NCBI RefSeq assembly: GCF_015351075.1
Contig: NZ_JADKRS010000002.1
Span: forward strand, 124,001 to 188,000
Length of the DNA: 64,000 bases
Origin: Clavibacter sp. VKM Ac-2873
GTDB taxonomy: Bacteria; Actinomycetota; Actinomycetes; Actinomycetales; Microbacteriaceae
Reading direction: 5' to 3'
Both the position numbers and the translations under genes were made by a program. Positions 1 to 7,818 of this stretch are shown here, in pieces. The stretch's first letter is position 1; each line of letters begins with the position of its first letter. A model generated the notes under the pieces. The model ran no database searches. It saw only the letters and a program-made list of their open reading frames with translations, and was not told the origin of the DNA.

Positions 1-154
1 CGTCGGCCATGGGCGCGACGACCACGTGGTCGCCGGGGCGCGCGTGGATCCAGCCGCGGCGGAGGGCGTCGGCGGCCTCGACGGCGGTGGCGGATCCGGT
101 GAGCGAGTCGGGCGACATGACGACGCGCAGCGGGCGGGGAGCGGCGGTGCTCAT
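1..154 (-). CDS. Glycerate kinase, N-terminal fragment (runs off the window)
   Basis: The reverse strand encodes about 51 residues from an ATG at 154 to the window edge. The N-terminus reads RVVMSPDSLTGSATAVEAAD followed by a VVVAPMAD stretch. This matches the usual start of GlxK/GarK-type glycerate kinases (VIAPDSFKGS...AAEAA...PMADGG), which phosphorylate D-glycerate in glyoxylate and glycerate metabolism. Only the first part is present, so catalytic residues and the exact product (2- or 3-phosphoglycerate) cannot be judged. It is separated from the divergently unrelated ppgK by about 90 bp. The call rests on motif recognition of a short fragment. Confidence 0.7.
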   Translation of the reverse strand, partial: MSTAAPRPLRVVMSPDSLTGSATAVEAADALRRGWIHARPGDHVVVAPMAD

Positions 155-246
155 GCCGCCAGTCTGCCGGACGGGGAGGACGGGCCGGCGGGCGACCGGA
201 GCCGTTGGGGGGAGCCCCGAGGCCTCCCCGCCGTCGCGTCACCCGA

Positions 247-1131
247 TCAGTCGGGCGCGACGCCCTCCCGGTGGGCGAGCAGCGCCGCGCCGACCAGCCC
301 GGCGTCGTTGCCCCGGCTGGCCGCGATGATCTCCGTGTCGAGGCGCAGGAAGCCCGCGAACCGCGCGAACTCGTGCGCCGCGGCACCGCCCACGACGATG
401 AGGTCGGGCGACATGATCGCCTCGAGGTGCCGGTAGTACAGCTCCAGCCGGGCCGCCCAGGTCTCGAAGGTGAGCCCCTCGCGTCGCACCGCGGAGAACG
501 CGGCCTGCATCTCGTAGTCGCCGCCGTCGATGTGGACGTGGCCGAGCTCGCTGTTCGGGATCAGCGTCCCGTCGTGCAGGAGCGCCGTGCCGATGCCGGT
601 GCCGAGCGTCGTGAGGATCACCAGGCCGCCGCGGCCCTGCAGCACGCCGTACTCGAGCTCCGCCACCCCCGCGGCGTCGGCGTCGTTGACGGTGAGGACG
701 TCGATCCCGCTGCGCTCGCGGATGGCGGTGCGCGCGTCCATCCCGAGCCAGCGGTCGGAGATGTGGGCCGAGGAGCGCACGATGCCGTTCCGCACGATGC
801 CGGGGACGCCGACGCCCACGGGCAGGTCCTCGTCCGGCGTCAGCTCCAGCACGATCTCGGCGATCACGTCCGCGATGTCCTCGGGCTCGCCCCCCACCGG
901 CTTCGCCACGGTCATGCGCTCGGTGAGGCGGATCCCCGTGGTGACGTCGACGATGCCCGCCTTGAGCGTCGTGCCGCCGATGTCGATGCCGAGCGCCAGC
1001 CGGTCGCGCCGTGCGAGGGCAGCCTCCGCGCCCTCGGGGGCGGCGACGACGGCGCGGTCGACGGGGATGAAGCCGAGGGCCGCCCGGCCGTCGTCGGAGG
1101 GGTGCCGCGGCGCGGTCTCGGGCTGGGGCAC
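247..1131 (-). CDS. ppgK: Polyphosphate glucokinase (ROK family)
   Basis: About 294 aa. The actin-fold phosphate-1 motif LGIDIGGTTLKAGIVD lies at about residues 45-60, and VGVGVPGIV, the NDADAAG segment and a TLGTGIGTAL motif follow in the order seen in actinobacterial polyphosphate/ATP glucokinases. These enzymes phosphorylate glucose using polyphosphate or ATP in the cytosol. The C-terminus ends with the RGNDAGLVGAA helix typical of the ROK family. The start is uncertain: I chose the GTG at 1131, which leaves an unusually long leader of about 45 residues before the kinase fold, so a downstream start is possible. Function call is firm, start is moderate. Confidence 0.88.
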   Translation of the reverse strand: MPQPETAPRHPSDDGRAALGFIPVDRAVVAAPEGAEAALARRDRLALGIDIGGTTLKAGIVDVTTGIRLTERMTVAKPVGGEPEDIADVIAEIVLELTPDEDLPVGVGVPGIVRNGIVRSSAHISDRWLGMDARTAIRERSGIDVLTVNDADAAGVAELEYGVLQGRGGLVILTTLGTGIGTALLHDGTLIPNSELGHVHIDGGDYEMQAAFSAVRREGLTFETWAARLELYYRHLEAIMSPDLIVVGGAAAHEFARFAGFLRLDTEIIAASRGNDAGLVGAALLAHREGVAPD

Positions 1132-1244
1132 GGCGGGGCCTCTCGGTTGCGGGTTGCGGGGCGCGGCTGCGCGGGGTTCGGAGCGGCAGATCGAGCGGAC
1201 CCGATGCGCGGATCCCCGGCCGTCGGCCGCGGTGCCGCCGCGCG

Positions 1245-1361
1245 TCAGAACGCCCGGTTCGCGTAGACGATCCCGCAGGCCACGCCCACGGCGCAGACGA
1301 CCGCGAGCCCGACGACCGCACCGGCCGCCGCGGCGGCCAGACGGGGGAGGGGACTCGTCAC
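1245..1361 (-). CDS. Small single-pass membrane protein, 38 aa
   Basis: A GTG-initiated reading frame of 38 codons encodes a basic start (VTSPLPRLAA) followed by one alanine/valine-rich hydrophobic span and the short tail YANRAF. It is too short for ordinary gene callers. Support for a real gene is the TAGGCT box exactly 6 nt upstream of the GTG, the same leaderless-promoter geometry seen before many well-identified genes here. The product is a predicted membrane peptide of unknown function, located between ppgK and a HdeD-like membrane protein gene on the other strand. Confidence 0.5.
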   Translation of the reverse strand: MTSPLPRLAAAAAGAVVGLAVVCAVGVACGIVYANRAF

Positions 1362-1367
1362 GCCCCG

Positions 1368-1373
1368 AGCCTA
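1368..1373 (-). promoter_or_regulatory. -10 box (TAGGCT) for the 38-aa membrane protein
   Basis: TAGGCT reads on the reverse strand and is separated by exactly 6 nt from the GTG at 1361. The spacing implies a transcript that starts at or next to the start codon. No ribosome-binding site is visible. Confidence 0.5.
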
Positions 1374-1436
1374 GGCCAGCGCGCCGTGGCCGTGATCGCG
1401 GGCCCCGGCCGAGCATCCGCCCAGGAACCCACCGAG

Positions 1437-1442
1437 TAGGCT
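1437..1442 (+). promoter_or_regulatory. -10 box (TAGGCT) for the HdeD-like gene
   Basis: TAGGCT lies 8 nt before the ATG at 1451, giving a leaderless or almost leaderless transcript. Confidence 0.5.
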
Positions 1443-1450
1443 GGGCCCCG

Positions 1451-2125
1451 ATGGAGAGAGAGGCTGCCGTGTCCGAGGACGAGCTGACGTTCCGGGCGGC
1501 GTACTGGCCCGTGCTCCTCCTGCGCGCACTGCCCGCCCTGGCGCTCGCCGCGTTCATCACCTTCTCCAGCGACCACTCGCCGGCCCTCGGCCTCGTGGCG
1601 TTCGGCGTCTTCGCGATCCTCTCCGGCCTCATCACCGCGGGCCTCGGCGCCCGCGCCCTCCGCGGCCCCGCCGCGCGCCTGCGCACGAGCGCCGTCGTCC
1701 AGGGCGCGCTCACGGTCGTGGCCGGCATCGCGGCGCTGCTCGCCCGGGACGGGGGCGTGCTCGTCCTCCTCTACGCCGTCAGCGTCTGGGCCGTCGTCAC
1801 CGGCTTCCTGGAGCTCGTCGCCGGCCTGCGGTCGCGCGGCCGCGTGCCCGGCGCCACGGACGCGATCACGGCCGGCGCGCTCACCGTCGTCCTCGCTGTC
1901 GCCTTCCTCCTGGTGCCGCCGGACCTCGTGGTCCAGTACGGCGGGGTCGAGCAGCGCGAGGGCCAGCTCACCGCGCCCGTCGTGGCGGTCGGCCTCCTGG
2001 GCGCGTACGCGGCGATCGTCGGGGTCTTCCTGGTCATCGCCGCCCTGAGCATGAAATGGGGCACCTCCACGCCCACCGCGACCTCCGCGGCGGACGCCCC
2101 CCGGACCACCGAGAGCGCGAGCTGA
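1451..2125 (+). CDS. HdeD/DUF308-like multi-pass membrane protein
   Basis: 224 aa with about six hydrophobic helices in pairs (for example LLRALPALALAAFI, LVAFGVFAILSGLITAGL, LLYAVSVWAVVTGFLELVAG), the organisation of the HdeD/DUF308 family of small integral membrane proteins. The repeated pattern of G-x-x-x-L-x-A-G helices followed by short loops supports this. Molecular role is unknown in actinobacteria. The ATG at 1451 is preferred because a TAGGCT box sits 8 nt upstream. The next gene starts 2 nt after its stop codon, so the two are probably cotranscribed. Confidence 0.65.
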   Translation: MEREAAVSEDELTFRAAYWPVLLLRALPALALAAFITFSSDHSPALGLVAFGVFAILSGLITAGLGARALRGPAARLRTSAVVQGALTVVAGIAALLARDGGVLVLLYAVSVWAVVTGFLELVAGLRSRGRVPGATDAITAGALTVVLAVAFLLVPPDLVVQYGGVEQREGQLTAPVVAVGLLGAYAAIVGVFLVIAALSMKWGTSTPTATSAADAPRTTESAS

Positions 2126-2127
2126 CC

Positions 2128-2397
2128 GTGACTTCCAACATCCGCAAGGACCGCATGCGCCCCGCCGAGCTGCTCGGCATCGCCGCGGCCCTCGCCGCGT
2201 TCGTCGGCCTCATCGTGGGGCTCAGCACTCGGCCCGCCGACGCGCAGGGGTGGACGGTCGTGGTCGTCTTCACGGGCGTGGCGTTCATCGGCGCCCTCGT
2301 GATGCTCGCCATGCTCGCCCTGTCCTTCAAGCCGAACCGCGACGAGCTGCAGGACATGGACGACCAGGACCACCCGGATCGGCCGACGCGGCACTGA
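2128..2397 (+). CDS. Small two-TM membrane protein, 89 aa
   Basis: Starts at a GTG 2 nt after the stop of the HdeD-like gene, so it is the second gene of a two-gene operon. The protein has a basic N-terminus (VTSNIRKDRMR), two transmembrane helices (about residues 12-33 and 43-65) and an acidic C-terminal tail (DELQDMDDQDH). No enzymatic motif is visible. Likely an integral membrane protein with a cytoplasmic tail. Function unknown. Confidence 0.6.
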   Translation: MTSNIRKDRMRPAELLGIAAALAAFVGLIVGLSTRPADAQGWTVVVVFTGVAFIGALVMLAMLALSFKPNRDELQDMDDQDHPDRPTRH

Positions 2398-2495
2398 TCC
2401 GGCGGGACCCGCTGCGCCCGGATCCGCCCGCGGTCGACCTGTTCCGCTGAGCGGCGTCAGGAGCCCCGCCTCGACGGGGATCCCGGTGCTCGTCC

Positions 2496-3878
2496 TCAGA
2501 GGATGTGGTCGACCAGCTGCGACGCCAGCCCGGCATACCCGGCCGGGGTCAGCTCGAGCAGCCGCGCCTTCGCCTGGTCCCCGATGTCGAGCCCGGAGAC
2601 GAACGCCCGCATCTCGTCGCGACCGACGCGCTTGCCGCGCGTGAGCTCCTTGAGCACCGCGTACGGGTCGCTGATGGAGCTGCGTCCCGCGACGATCTCC
2701 GCGCGGATGACCGTCTGGATGGCCTCGCCGAGGATCTCCCAGTTCGCGTCGAGGTCGGCCGCCAGCAGCGCGCGGTCGACGTCGATCTCCAGCAGACCCC
2801 GCCCGATGTTGTCGAGCGCCAGCAGCGAGTGCCCGAGCGCGACGCCGACGTTGCGCTGCGTCGTGGAGTCGGTGAGGTCGCGCTGGAGGCGCGAGGTGAC
2901 GAGCGTGGACGCGAGCGAGTCGAGCAGCGCATCCGACAGCTCGAGGTTCGCCTCGGCGTTCTCGAACCGGATGGGGTTGATCTTGTGCGGCATGGTGGAC
3001 GACCCGGTGGCCCCGGCCTGCGGGATCTGCCGGAAGTAGCCCATGGAGATGTAGGTCCACACGTCGGTGCAGAGGTTGTGCAGCACGCGGTTCGCATGGG
3101 CGATCCGCGTGTAGAGCTCGGCCTGCCAGTCGTGCGACTCGATCTGCGTGGTGAGGGGGTTCCACACCAGGCCGAGCGACGTGACGAAGGCGCGCGACTC
3201 GGCGGGCCAGTCGACGTCCGCGTCGGCGGCGAGGTGGGCCGCGAACGTGCCGGTGGCGCCGCTGAACTTGCCCAGGACCTCGACGTCCTCCACGTCGGCC
3301 CGGAGGCGCTCGAGCCGGTGCACGAACACCGCGAGCTCCTTGCCGAGCGTGGTGGGCGTGGCGGGCTGGCCGTGGGTGCGCGACAGCATGGCGTCGTCGC
3401 GGAAGAGGATGGCCCGCTCGCGGAGCGCGCCGATGACGGACACCAGCTTCGGCAGCCACACCTCGCGCACGGCGCGGTCGATGACGAGCGCGTACGAGAG
3501 GTTGTTGATGTCCTCGCTCGTGCAGGCGAAGTGCGTGAGCTCGGCGACGCGACCGAGGCCGAGCTCCTCCAGGCGATCGCGGACGAAGTACTCGACGGCC
3601 TTCACATCGTGCCGGGTGACGGCCTCGACGCGGGCGAGCGCGTCGATCTGCTCCTGCCCGAAGCCCGCGACGACGTCGCGCAGCGCCGCCTTCTGCGCGT
3701 CCGTGAACGGCGAGGAGGAGAGGAGCGACCGGTCGGTGAGGTGGATGAGCCACTCGATCTCGACGTGGATGCGCGCCCGGTTGAGGCCCGCCTCCGAGAG
3801 GTGCTCGCCGAGCTCGGTGACGACGGGGGCGTAGCGGCCGTCCAGGGGGCTCAGCACCTGCGGGGGCAACGGGCTCAT
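2496..3878 (-). CDS. purB: Adenylosuccinate lyase
   Basis: 460 aa, full family length. The fumarase/aspartase superfamily signature SSTMPHKINPIRFENAE is present near residue 290, and TSEDINNLS and the RTHGQPA motif give the other active-site segments. PurB cleaves SAICAR and adenylosuccinate, releasing fumarate, in two steps of purine biosynthesis in the cytosol. The start MSPLPPQVLSPLDGRY is typical of the family. A Shine-Dalgarno sequence (AGGAG) overlaps the stop of the upstream phosphatase gene, so both genes form an operon with a 13-bp gap. Confidence 0.96.
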   Translation of the reverse strand: MSPLPPQVLSPLDGRYAPVVTELGEHLSEAGLNRARIHVEIEWLIHLTDRSLLSSSPFTDAQKAALRDVVAGFGQEQIDALARVEAVTRHDVKAVEYFVRDRLEELGLGRVAELTHFACTSEDINNLSYALVIDRAVREVWLPKLVSVIGALRERAILFRDDAMLSRTHGQPATPTTLGKELAVFVHRLERLRADVEDVEVLGKFSGATGTFAAHLAADADVDWPAESRAFVTSLGLVWNPLTTQIESHDWQAELYTRIAHANRVLHNLCTDVWTYISMGYFRQIPQAGATGSSTMPHKINPIRFENAEANLELSDALLDSLASTLVTSRLQRDLTDSTTQRNVGVALGHSLLALDNIGRGLLEIDVDRALLAADLDANWEILGEAIQTVIRAEIVAGRSSISDPYAVLKELTRGKRVGRDEMRAFVSGLDIGDQAKARLLELTPAGYAGLASQLVDHIL

Positions 3879-3891
3879 GCGGGGGGATCTC

Positions 3892-4419
3892 CTAGCTGGG
3901 GGGACGGATGCCGGGCTCCACCTGCGCGAGGAGGGCCCGGGCGGCTCGATCTATCATCCCAAGAACCCGATCGAACATCGCCGCGTCCGTGTAGTACGGG
4001 TCGGGGACGTCCCGCAGGTGGGCCTGTGGAGGATCGAACGACAGCAGCAGGTGGATCTTCGCCCGGTCCGCCTCGGTCCGCGCCCACTGGCGCAGCGTCC
4101 GCTCCTGGCCGCGGTCGAACACGACCACCAGGTCGAGGTCGGGCAGCGTGTCGGGGTCGAACTGCTTGGCGCGATGGGCGGAACCCGAGAGGCCGCGCCG
4201 CTCGAGCGCGGCGAGCGTGCGCGCGTCCGCCTGCTCGCCCACGTGCCAGTCGCCCGTCCCGGCGCTCGTCACCGAGACGCGGTCCGCGTGCCCGGCGCGC
4301 TGCACGAGGTCCCGGAAGACGACCTCCGCCATCGGCGAGCGGCAGATGTTGCCGGTGCAGACGAAGGCGATCCGGAAGACGGGCGGAGCCGTCGCGGCCG
4401 GAGAGTCGGGGGCTCCCAT
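3892..4419 (-). CDS. Low-molecular-weight protein-tyrosine phosphatase
   Basis: 175 aa from the ATG at 4419. The catalytic P-loop CTGNICRSP (CX5R, Cys21 to Arg27) is at the N-terminus and the general-acid loop motif VPDPYYTD lies near the C-terminus, both diagnostic of LMW-PTPs. These dephosphorylate phosphotyrosine in proteins, and in Gram-positive bacteria are often linked to polysaccharide export kinases, none of which is nearby. It is the first gene of an operon with purB. A CAGAAT hexamer 6 nt upstream of the ATG may be a weak version of the leaderless promoter box, and supports this start over an in-frame start further upstream. Confidence 0.9.
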   Translation of the reverse strand: MGAPDSPAATAPPVFRIAFVCTGNICRSPMAEVVFRDLVQRAGHADRVSVTSAGTGDWHVGEQADARTLAALERRGLSGSAHRAKQFDPDTLPDLDLVVVFDRGQERTLRQWARTEADRAKIHLLLSFDPPQAHLRDVPDPYYTDAAMFDRVLGMIDRAARALLAQVEPGIRPPS

Positions 4420-4549
4420 GCGCTCATTCTGTCGGCTGCGGTCCCTCCCCACACCCCCGGATCCCCGCCCCTCCCCCGGATGCGGCGTCCGGCGGCCCCT
4501 CGTCCACGCCGTCGCGCACGATGCGGGCGACGTGAGAGGACGGGATGCG

Positions 4550-4879
4550 ATGCCGGGACGGGCGGGCGGATGGGGTGCGGGCGGGGGCGATCCGCTCGGA
4601 GCGCAGGGGTCGGGTCAGGGCGGCGGCACCCCCGGGCAGCTGCGGGCAGAGGCGCGGTCGCGGGCGCACGCGCTCGCGGTCCTCGCGGACGCGGTGGCGG
4701 AGACGCATCGCGTCATCGCGTCCTGCCGCGACGACCCGTCGTGGTCGGGACGCGCCCACGACGCGTTCCTCCGCGCCCTCGACGACCTGGCCGGTCGCGT
4801 GGCGCTCGCCGGCACCCTCCTCCACGACGCGCATCCGGCCGCCGACGCGGTGCCGGGCTGCCCGGGAGCGCACCCGTGA
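4550..4879 (+). CDS. WXG100-like small protein paired with a hydrolase
   Basis: 109 aa. After a glycine-rich N-terminus there is a predicted helical hairpin (QLRAEARSRAHALAVLADAV, then a turn with W-S-G, then FLRALDDLAGRVALAGTLLHD). The WSG turn between two amphipathic helices is the hallmark of WXG100/ESX-type proteins. Its TGA overlaps the GTG of the downstream alpha/beta hydrolase by 4 nt, showing translational coupling. By analogy such proteins act as partners or chaperones of type VII-exported or cell-associated enzymes, but no ESX components are seen in the window. Start chosen at 4550 because AGAGG precedes it; a GTG at 4532 is possible. Confidence 0.5.
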   Translation: MPGRAGGWGAGGGDPLGAQGSGQGGGTPGQLRAEARSRAHALAVLADAVAETHRVIASCRDDPSWSGRAHDAFLRALDDLAGRVALAGTLLHDAHPAADAVPGCPGAHP

Positions 4880-6234
4880 CCGCGGTCGCGGGGCTCACCG
4901 TCACCGAGGGAGGCGGCACCGCGGTCGAGACGGACGACCTCACGCGCATCGCCGCGCGGCTCGACGACGAGGGCGGCAGGTTGGAGGACCATGCCCGTGC
5001 GCTGGTCCTGCCGCCGCTGGTGGCCACGATCACGGGCGACCACGACGCGCGGCTCGACGCTCCGCGCGGCCTCCTGGCGGCCGCCGCCCACGACGCGCGG
5101 GCGCTCGCCACCGACCTGCGCCGCATCGCCGCCGAGTACGCGGACGGGGAGCGGGACGTCGACCGCTGCGTGAGATCCGCATCGGGCGCCGGCGCGACGG
5201 ACGCCGCTCGCCCGTCCCCGGGCGGCATCGGCGACGCGCTCGCCGGCCTGCGCCCCGACGGGTTGCGGCTGCTGGGTGTCGGCAGCATGCTCGCCGTCCA
5301 TCCGGACGGGCCCGGACGGATCATGCTGCCCGCCGTCGTCCGGGACGTGGTCTCGGACATCGCGGCCGCGGCCACGCGCTTCCTCCCGGGCCGCCCGGCC
5401 GGCGACGACGGCGTGCGCGAGGCGACCGCGGGTCTCCTGGCCATGCTCGGCGCCGTCGGCATCCTGCGCGACGCGCCGGCGATCGTCCACGTCCGCGGTG
5501 ACGCCGTCCGACCGGTGCCGTCGAGCCTGCGGGACCTCGCCGACCGGATCCCCGACCCGGTCCCCGGCGCCGCGCAGATGCGCGTCGAGGAGTACCGGGC
5601 ACCGGACGGGCGACGCCGCTTCGTCGCGTACCTCGGCGGCATGGTGACCCTGGATCCGCGCACCGGCCGCGAGGACTTCGGTCCGTCCTCGGCGGCCGCC
5701 GCGCTCGCCACCGAGGGCGGGTCCGCCGTGCGCGCCGCGCAGACCGCGCTCCGCGAGGCCGGCGCCGCCGCGGACGACGAGGTGTACGTCGTCGGCTACT
5801 CGATGGGCGGGATCCTCGCGCGCTCGGTGGGCGACGGCCCGGGCTTCCGCGTCACCCACGAGCTCACGTTCGGCTCCCCGGTCGGGCAGCTGCCGATGCG
5901 CCCGGGGATCGACGGCGTGGCGGTGGAGCACACGGACGACCCCGTCCCCTCGCTCGGCGGCGTGCGCCCGTCCGATGGCGACGCGGGCGACGATGTCGTG
6001 GTGCGCGCGCCGGCCTTCGCGCCGACGGCATCCGCCGGGCCGCTGGACGCGCACGACCTCGGCACGTACAGGGAGACGGCGACCGAGATGGACGCCTCCC
6101 GCTCGCCGCTCCTGGAGAGGGCACGCGACGAGCTCCACGGGTTCCTCGACGGGGCGACGCCGGTCGCGTCCCACCTCTACCGGGCGGAGAGGCCGGCGGT
6201 CCCCTCCGCGGGCGGATCGGGCGGGGGGATGTGA
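4876..6234 (+). CDS. Alpha/beta hydrolase (lipase/esterase-like) with helical N-terminus
   Basis: 452 aa. The N-terminal roughly 100 residues are helical and WXG100-like (DDLTRIAARLDDEGGRLEDHAR...), and the C-terminal half has an alpha/beta hydrolase core with the nucleophile elbow VVGYSMGGI, Ser309. A later FGSPVG segment and the histidine-containing AHDLGTY region may provide the rest of the triad. There is no signal peptide. The 4-nt overlap with the small WXG-like gene implies the two products are made together. Substrate cannot be predicted. An ESX-type effector/partner pair is one possibility, an intracellular esterase another. Confidence 0.6.
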   Translation: MTAVAGLTVTEGGGTAVETDDLTRIAARLDDEGGRLEDHARALVLPPLVATITGDHDARLDAPRGLLAAAAHDARALATDLRRIAAEYADGERDVDRCVRSASGAGATDAARPSPGGIGDALAGLRPDGLRLLGVGSMLAVHPDGPGRIMLPAVVRDVVSDIAAAATRFLPGRPAGDDGVREATAGLLAMLGAVGILRDAPAIVHVRGDAVRPVPSSLRDLADRIPDPVPGAAQMRVEEYRAPDGRRRFVAYLGGMVTLDPRTGREDFGPSSAAAALATEGGSAVRAAQTALREAGAAADDEVYVVGYSMGGILARSVGDGPGFRVTHELTFGSPVGQLPMRPGIDGVAVEHTDDPVPSLGGVRPSDGDAGDDVVVRAPAFAPTASAGPLDAHDLGTYRETATEMDASRSPLLERARDELHGFLDGATPVASHLYRAERPAVPSAGGSGGGM

Positions 6235-6242
6235 CGCGCGGG

Positions 6243-6638
6243 TCAGCTCCTCGCGGTCACCGGTCGGAGCACGAGGCCCACCAGCCAGCTGAAGAACGCC
6301 ATGAGCAGCGCGCCGAGCACGCCCCACCAGAACCCCTCGACCGTGAGACCGAAGCCGAGGGCGTCCGAGATCGCGGCCACGAGGAGGAAGAGCAGACCGT
6401 TGACGATGAGCGCGATGAGGCCCAGCGTGAGGATGTAGAGGGGGAACGCCACGATGCGGATGGCGGTGCCGATCACGCCGTTCACGACGCCGAAGATCGC
6501 GCCGAGCAGCAGGTAGGTGAGCACGGTGGCCGTGGTGTCGCCCGGTTCGTAGGCGGTCACGACGGTGCCGGAGACGATGAGCGTGGTGAGCCAGAGCGCG
6601 AGGGCGTTGACGACCACGCGGACGAGGAATCGGGGCAT
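6243..6638 (-). CDS. Phage holin superfamily IV-like 4-TM membrane protein
   Basis: 131 aa with four transmembrane helices (VVVNALALWLTTLIV, YLLLGAIFGVVNGVIGT, LYILTLGLIALIVNGLL and a C-terminal WWGVLGALLMAFFSWLVGL). The pattern FLVRVVVNALALW...NGVIGTAIRIVAFPLYILTLGL is characteristic of the widespread mycobacterial-type '4 TMS phage holin, superfamily IV' proteins. In chromosomal contexts these are ordinary membrane proteins rather than phage lysis factors, and there are no phage genes around. Start set at the ATG beginning MPRFLVRVV. Confidence 0.75.
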   Translation of the reverse strand: MPRFLVRVVVNALALWLTTLIVSGTVVTAYEPGDTTATVLTYLLLGAIFGVVNGVIGTAIRIVAFPLYILTLGLIALIVNGLLFLLVAAISDALGFGLTVEGFWWGVLGALLMAFFSWLVGLVLRPVTARS

Positions 6639-6696
6639 GCGCAGATCTTCGCAGACGCCGCCCCGACGGACCATGGGCCATGCGGCGGCCCGCCCG

Positions 6697-6702
6697 TAGA
6701 AT
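6697..6702 (+). promoter_or_regulatory. -10 box (TAGAAT) for hisC
   Basis: TAGAAT is followed by exactly 6 nt and then the hisC GTG at 6709, predicting a leaderless transcript. Confidence 0.55.
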
Positions 6703-6708
6703 CGCCCG

Positions 6709-7809
6709 GTGATCCCCGAACCCGCCGCCCCCGTGCGTCTCCGTCCCGCCATCGCGGCCATGGTCGCCTACCGCCAGGGCAAGCCGGCCGGCGAGGACGA
6801 CTTCAAGCTCTCCAGCAACGAGAACCCCTTCGACCCGCTGCCCTCCGTGCTCGCCCGCATCGACCAGGTGCGCGACGTGAACCGCTATCCCGACGCGGGC
6901 GCGACGCTGCTGCGCACCGCGCTCGCCGAGCGCTTCGGCGTCACGGTCGACCACGTCCACGCCGGGGCCGGATCCGTGGCGATCCTCTCGCAGCTCATCA
7001 CGGCGGCCGCGGGCCCCGGCGACGAGGTCGTCCACGCCTGGCGCTCCTTCGAGGCGTACCCCACCCTCATCACGGTCGCGGGGGCCACGGGCGTCCCGGT
7101 GCCGAACCTGCCGGACCACTCGCACGACGTCGACGGCATGATCCGGGCGCTCACCGACCGCACGCGCGTCGTCATCGTCTGCACCCCGAACAACCCGACC
7201 GGCACCCTCGTCACGCAGGCCGACCTCGAGCGCCTGCTCGCGGCCGTCCCGCGCGACGTGCTCGTGCTCCTCGACGAGGCGTACGGCGAGTTCGTCGGCC
7301 AGGAGCATGCCCTCGACGGCATGCGCCTCCTCGCCGACCACCCGAACCTCGTCGTCCTCCGCACGTTCTCGAAGGCGTACGGGCTGGCCGGCCTGCGCAT
7401 CGGCTACGCCGTGGGTCACCCGCGCATCCTCGACGCCGCCCGCTCCGCCGCCATCCCGCTCTCCGTCACCGGGCACGCGCAGCACGCGGCGCTGGCCTCG
7501 CTCGAGCACGAGGACGAGCTCCTGGAGCGCGTGGCCGTGCTCGCGCGCGACCGCGACGAGGCGTGGCGCGCGCTCACCGAGCAGGGCTGGGACGTGCCGC
7601 GACCGCACGGCAACTTCGTCTGGCTGGCCACGGGAGCGGAGACCGCCGAGGTCGAGGCGCAGCTGGCCGTCGCGGGGCTCGTGGTGCGCGCGTTCGGGTC
7701 CGAGGGCATCCGCGTCACCATCGGCGAACCCGCCTCTGTCCGGAAGCTACTGAACGCGTCTGCGGGAATTGTCCGGGGGCTGCCGGAGGGCCACCCGGCG
7801 CGCCGGTAG
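6709..7809 (+). CDS. hisC: Histidinol-phosphate aminotransferase
   Basis: 366 aa class II/I aminotransferase. Diagnostic parts are the N-terminal KLSSNENPF motif, the CTPNNPTG motif near residue 165, DEAYGEF, and the PLP-binding lysine in [16 protein letters not shown] (Lys222). HisC transfers an amino group from glutamate to imidazole acetol phosphate in histidine synthesis. Some actinobacterial homologues act on aromatic keto acids instead, and isolation from other his genes keeps that open. The gene appears leaderless from GTG 6709. Its TAG stop forms the first three bases of the -10 box of the next gene. Confidence 0.88.
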   Translation: MIPEPAAPVRLRPAIAAMVAYRQGKPAGEDDFKLSSNENPFDPLPSVLARIDQVRDVNRYPDAGATLLRTALAERFGVTVDHVHAGAGSVAILSQLITAAAGPGDEVVHAWRSFEAYPTLITVAGATGVPVPNLPDHSHDVDGMIRALTDRTRVVIVCTPNNPTGTLVTQADLERLLAAVPRDVLVLLDEAYGEFVGQEHALDGMRLLADHPNLVVLRTFSKAYGLAGLRIGYAVGHPRILDAARSAAIPLSVTGHAQHAALASLEHEDELLERVAVLARDRDEAWRALTEQGWDVPRPHGNFVWLATGAETAEVEAQLAVAGLVVRAFGSEGIRVTIGEPASVRKLLNASAGIVRGLPEGHPARR

Positions 7810-7812
7810 GTT
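7807..7812 (+). promoter_or_regulatory. -10 box (TAGGTT) overlapping the hisC stop codon
   Basis: TAGGTT begins with the hisC stop codon TAG and is followed by 6 nt and the ATG at 7819. One sequence therefore serves both as stop codon and promoter element. Confidence 0.55.
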
Positions 7813-7818
7813 GGGACG

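Noticed and set aside
6243-6638. Prophage indication from a holin-like gene
   Set aside because: This 4-TM family is a common chromosomal membrane protein in actinobacteria, and no other phage genes are present.
4615-7608. A 997-codon reverse frame
   Set aside because: It covers identified forward genes and lacks motifs or start signals.
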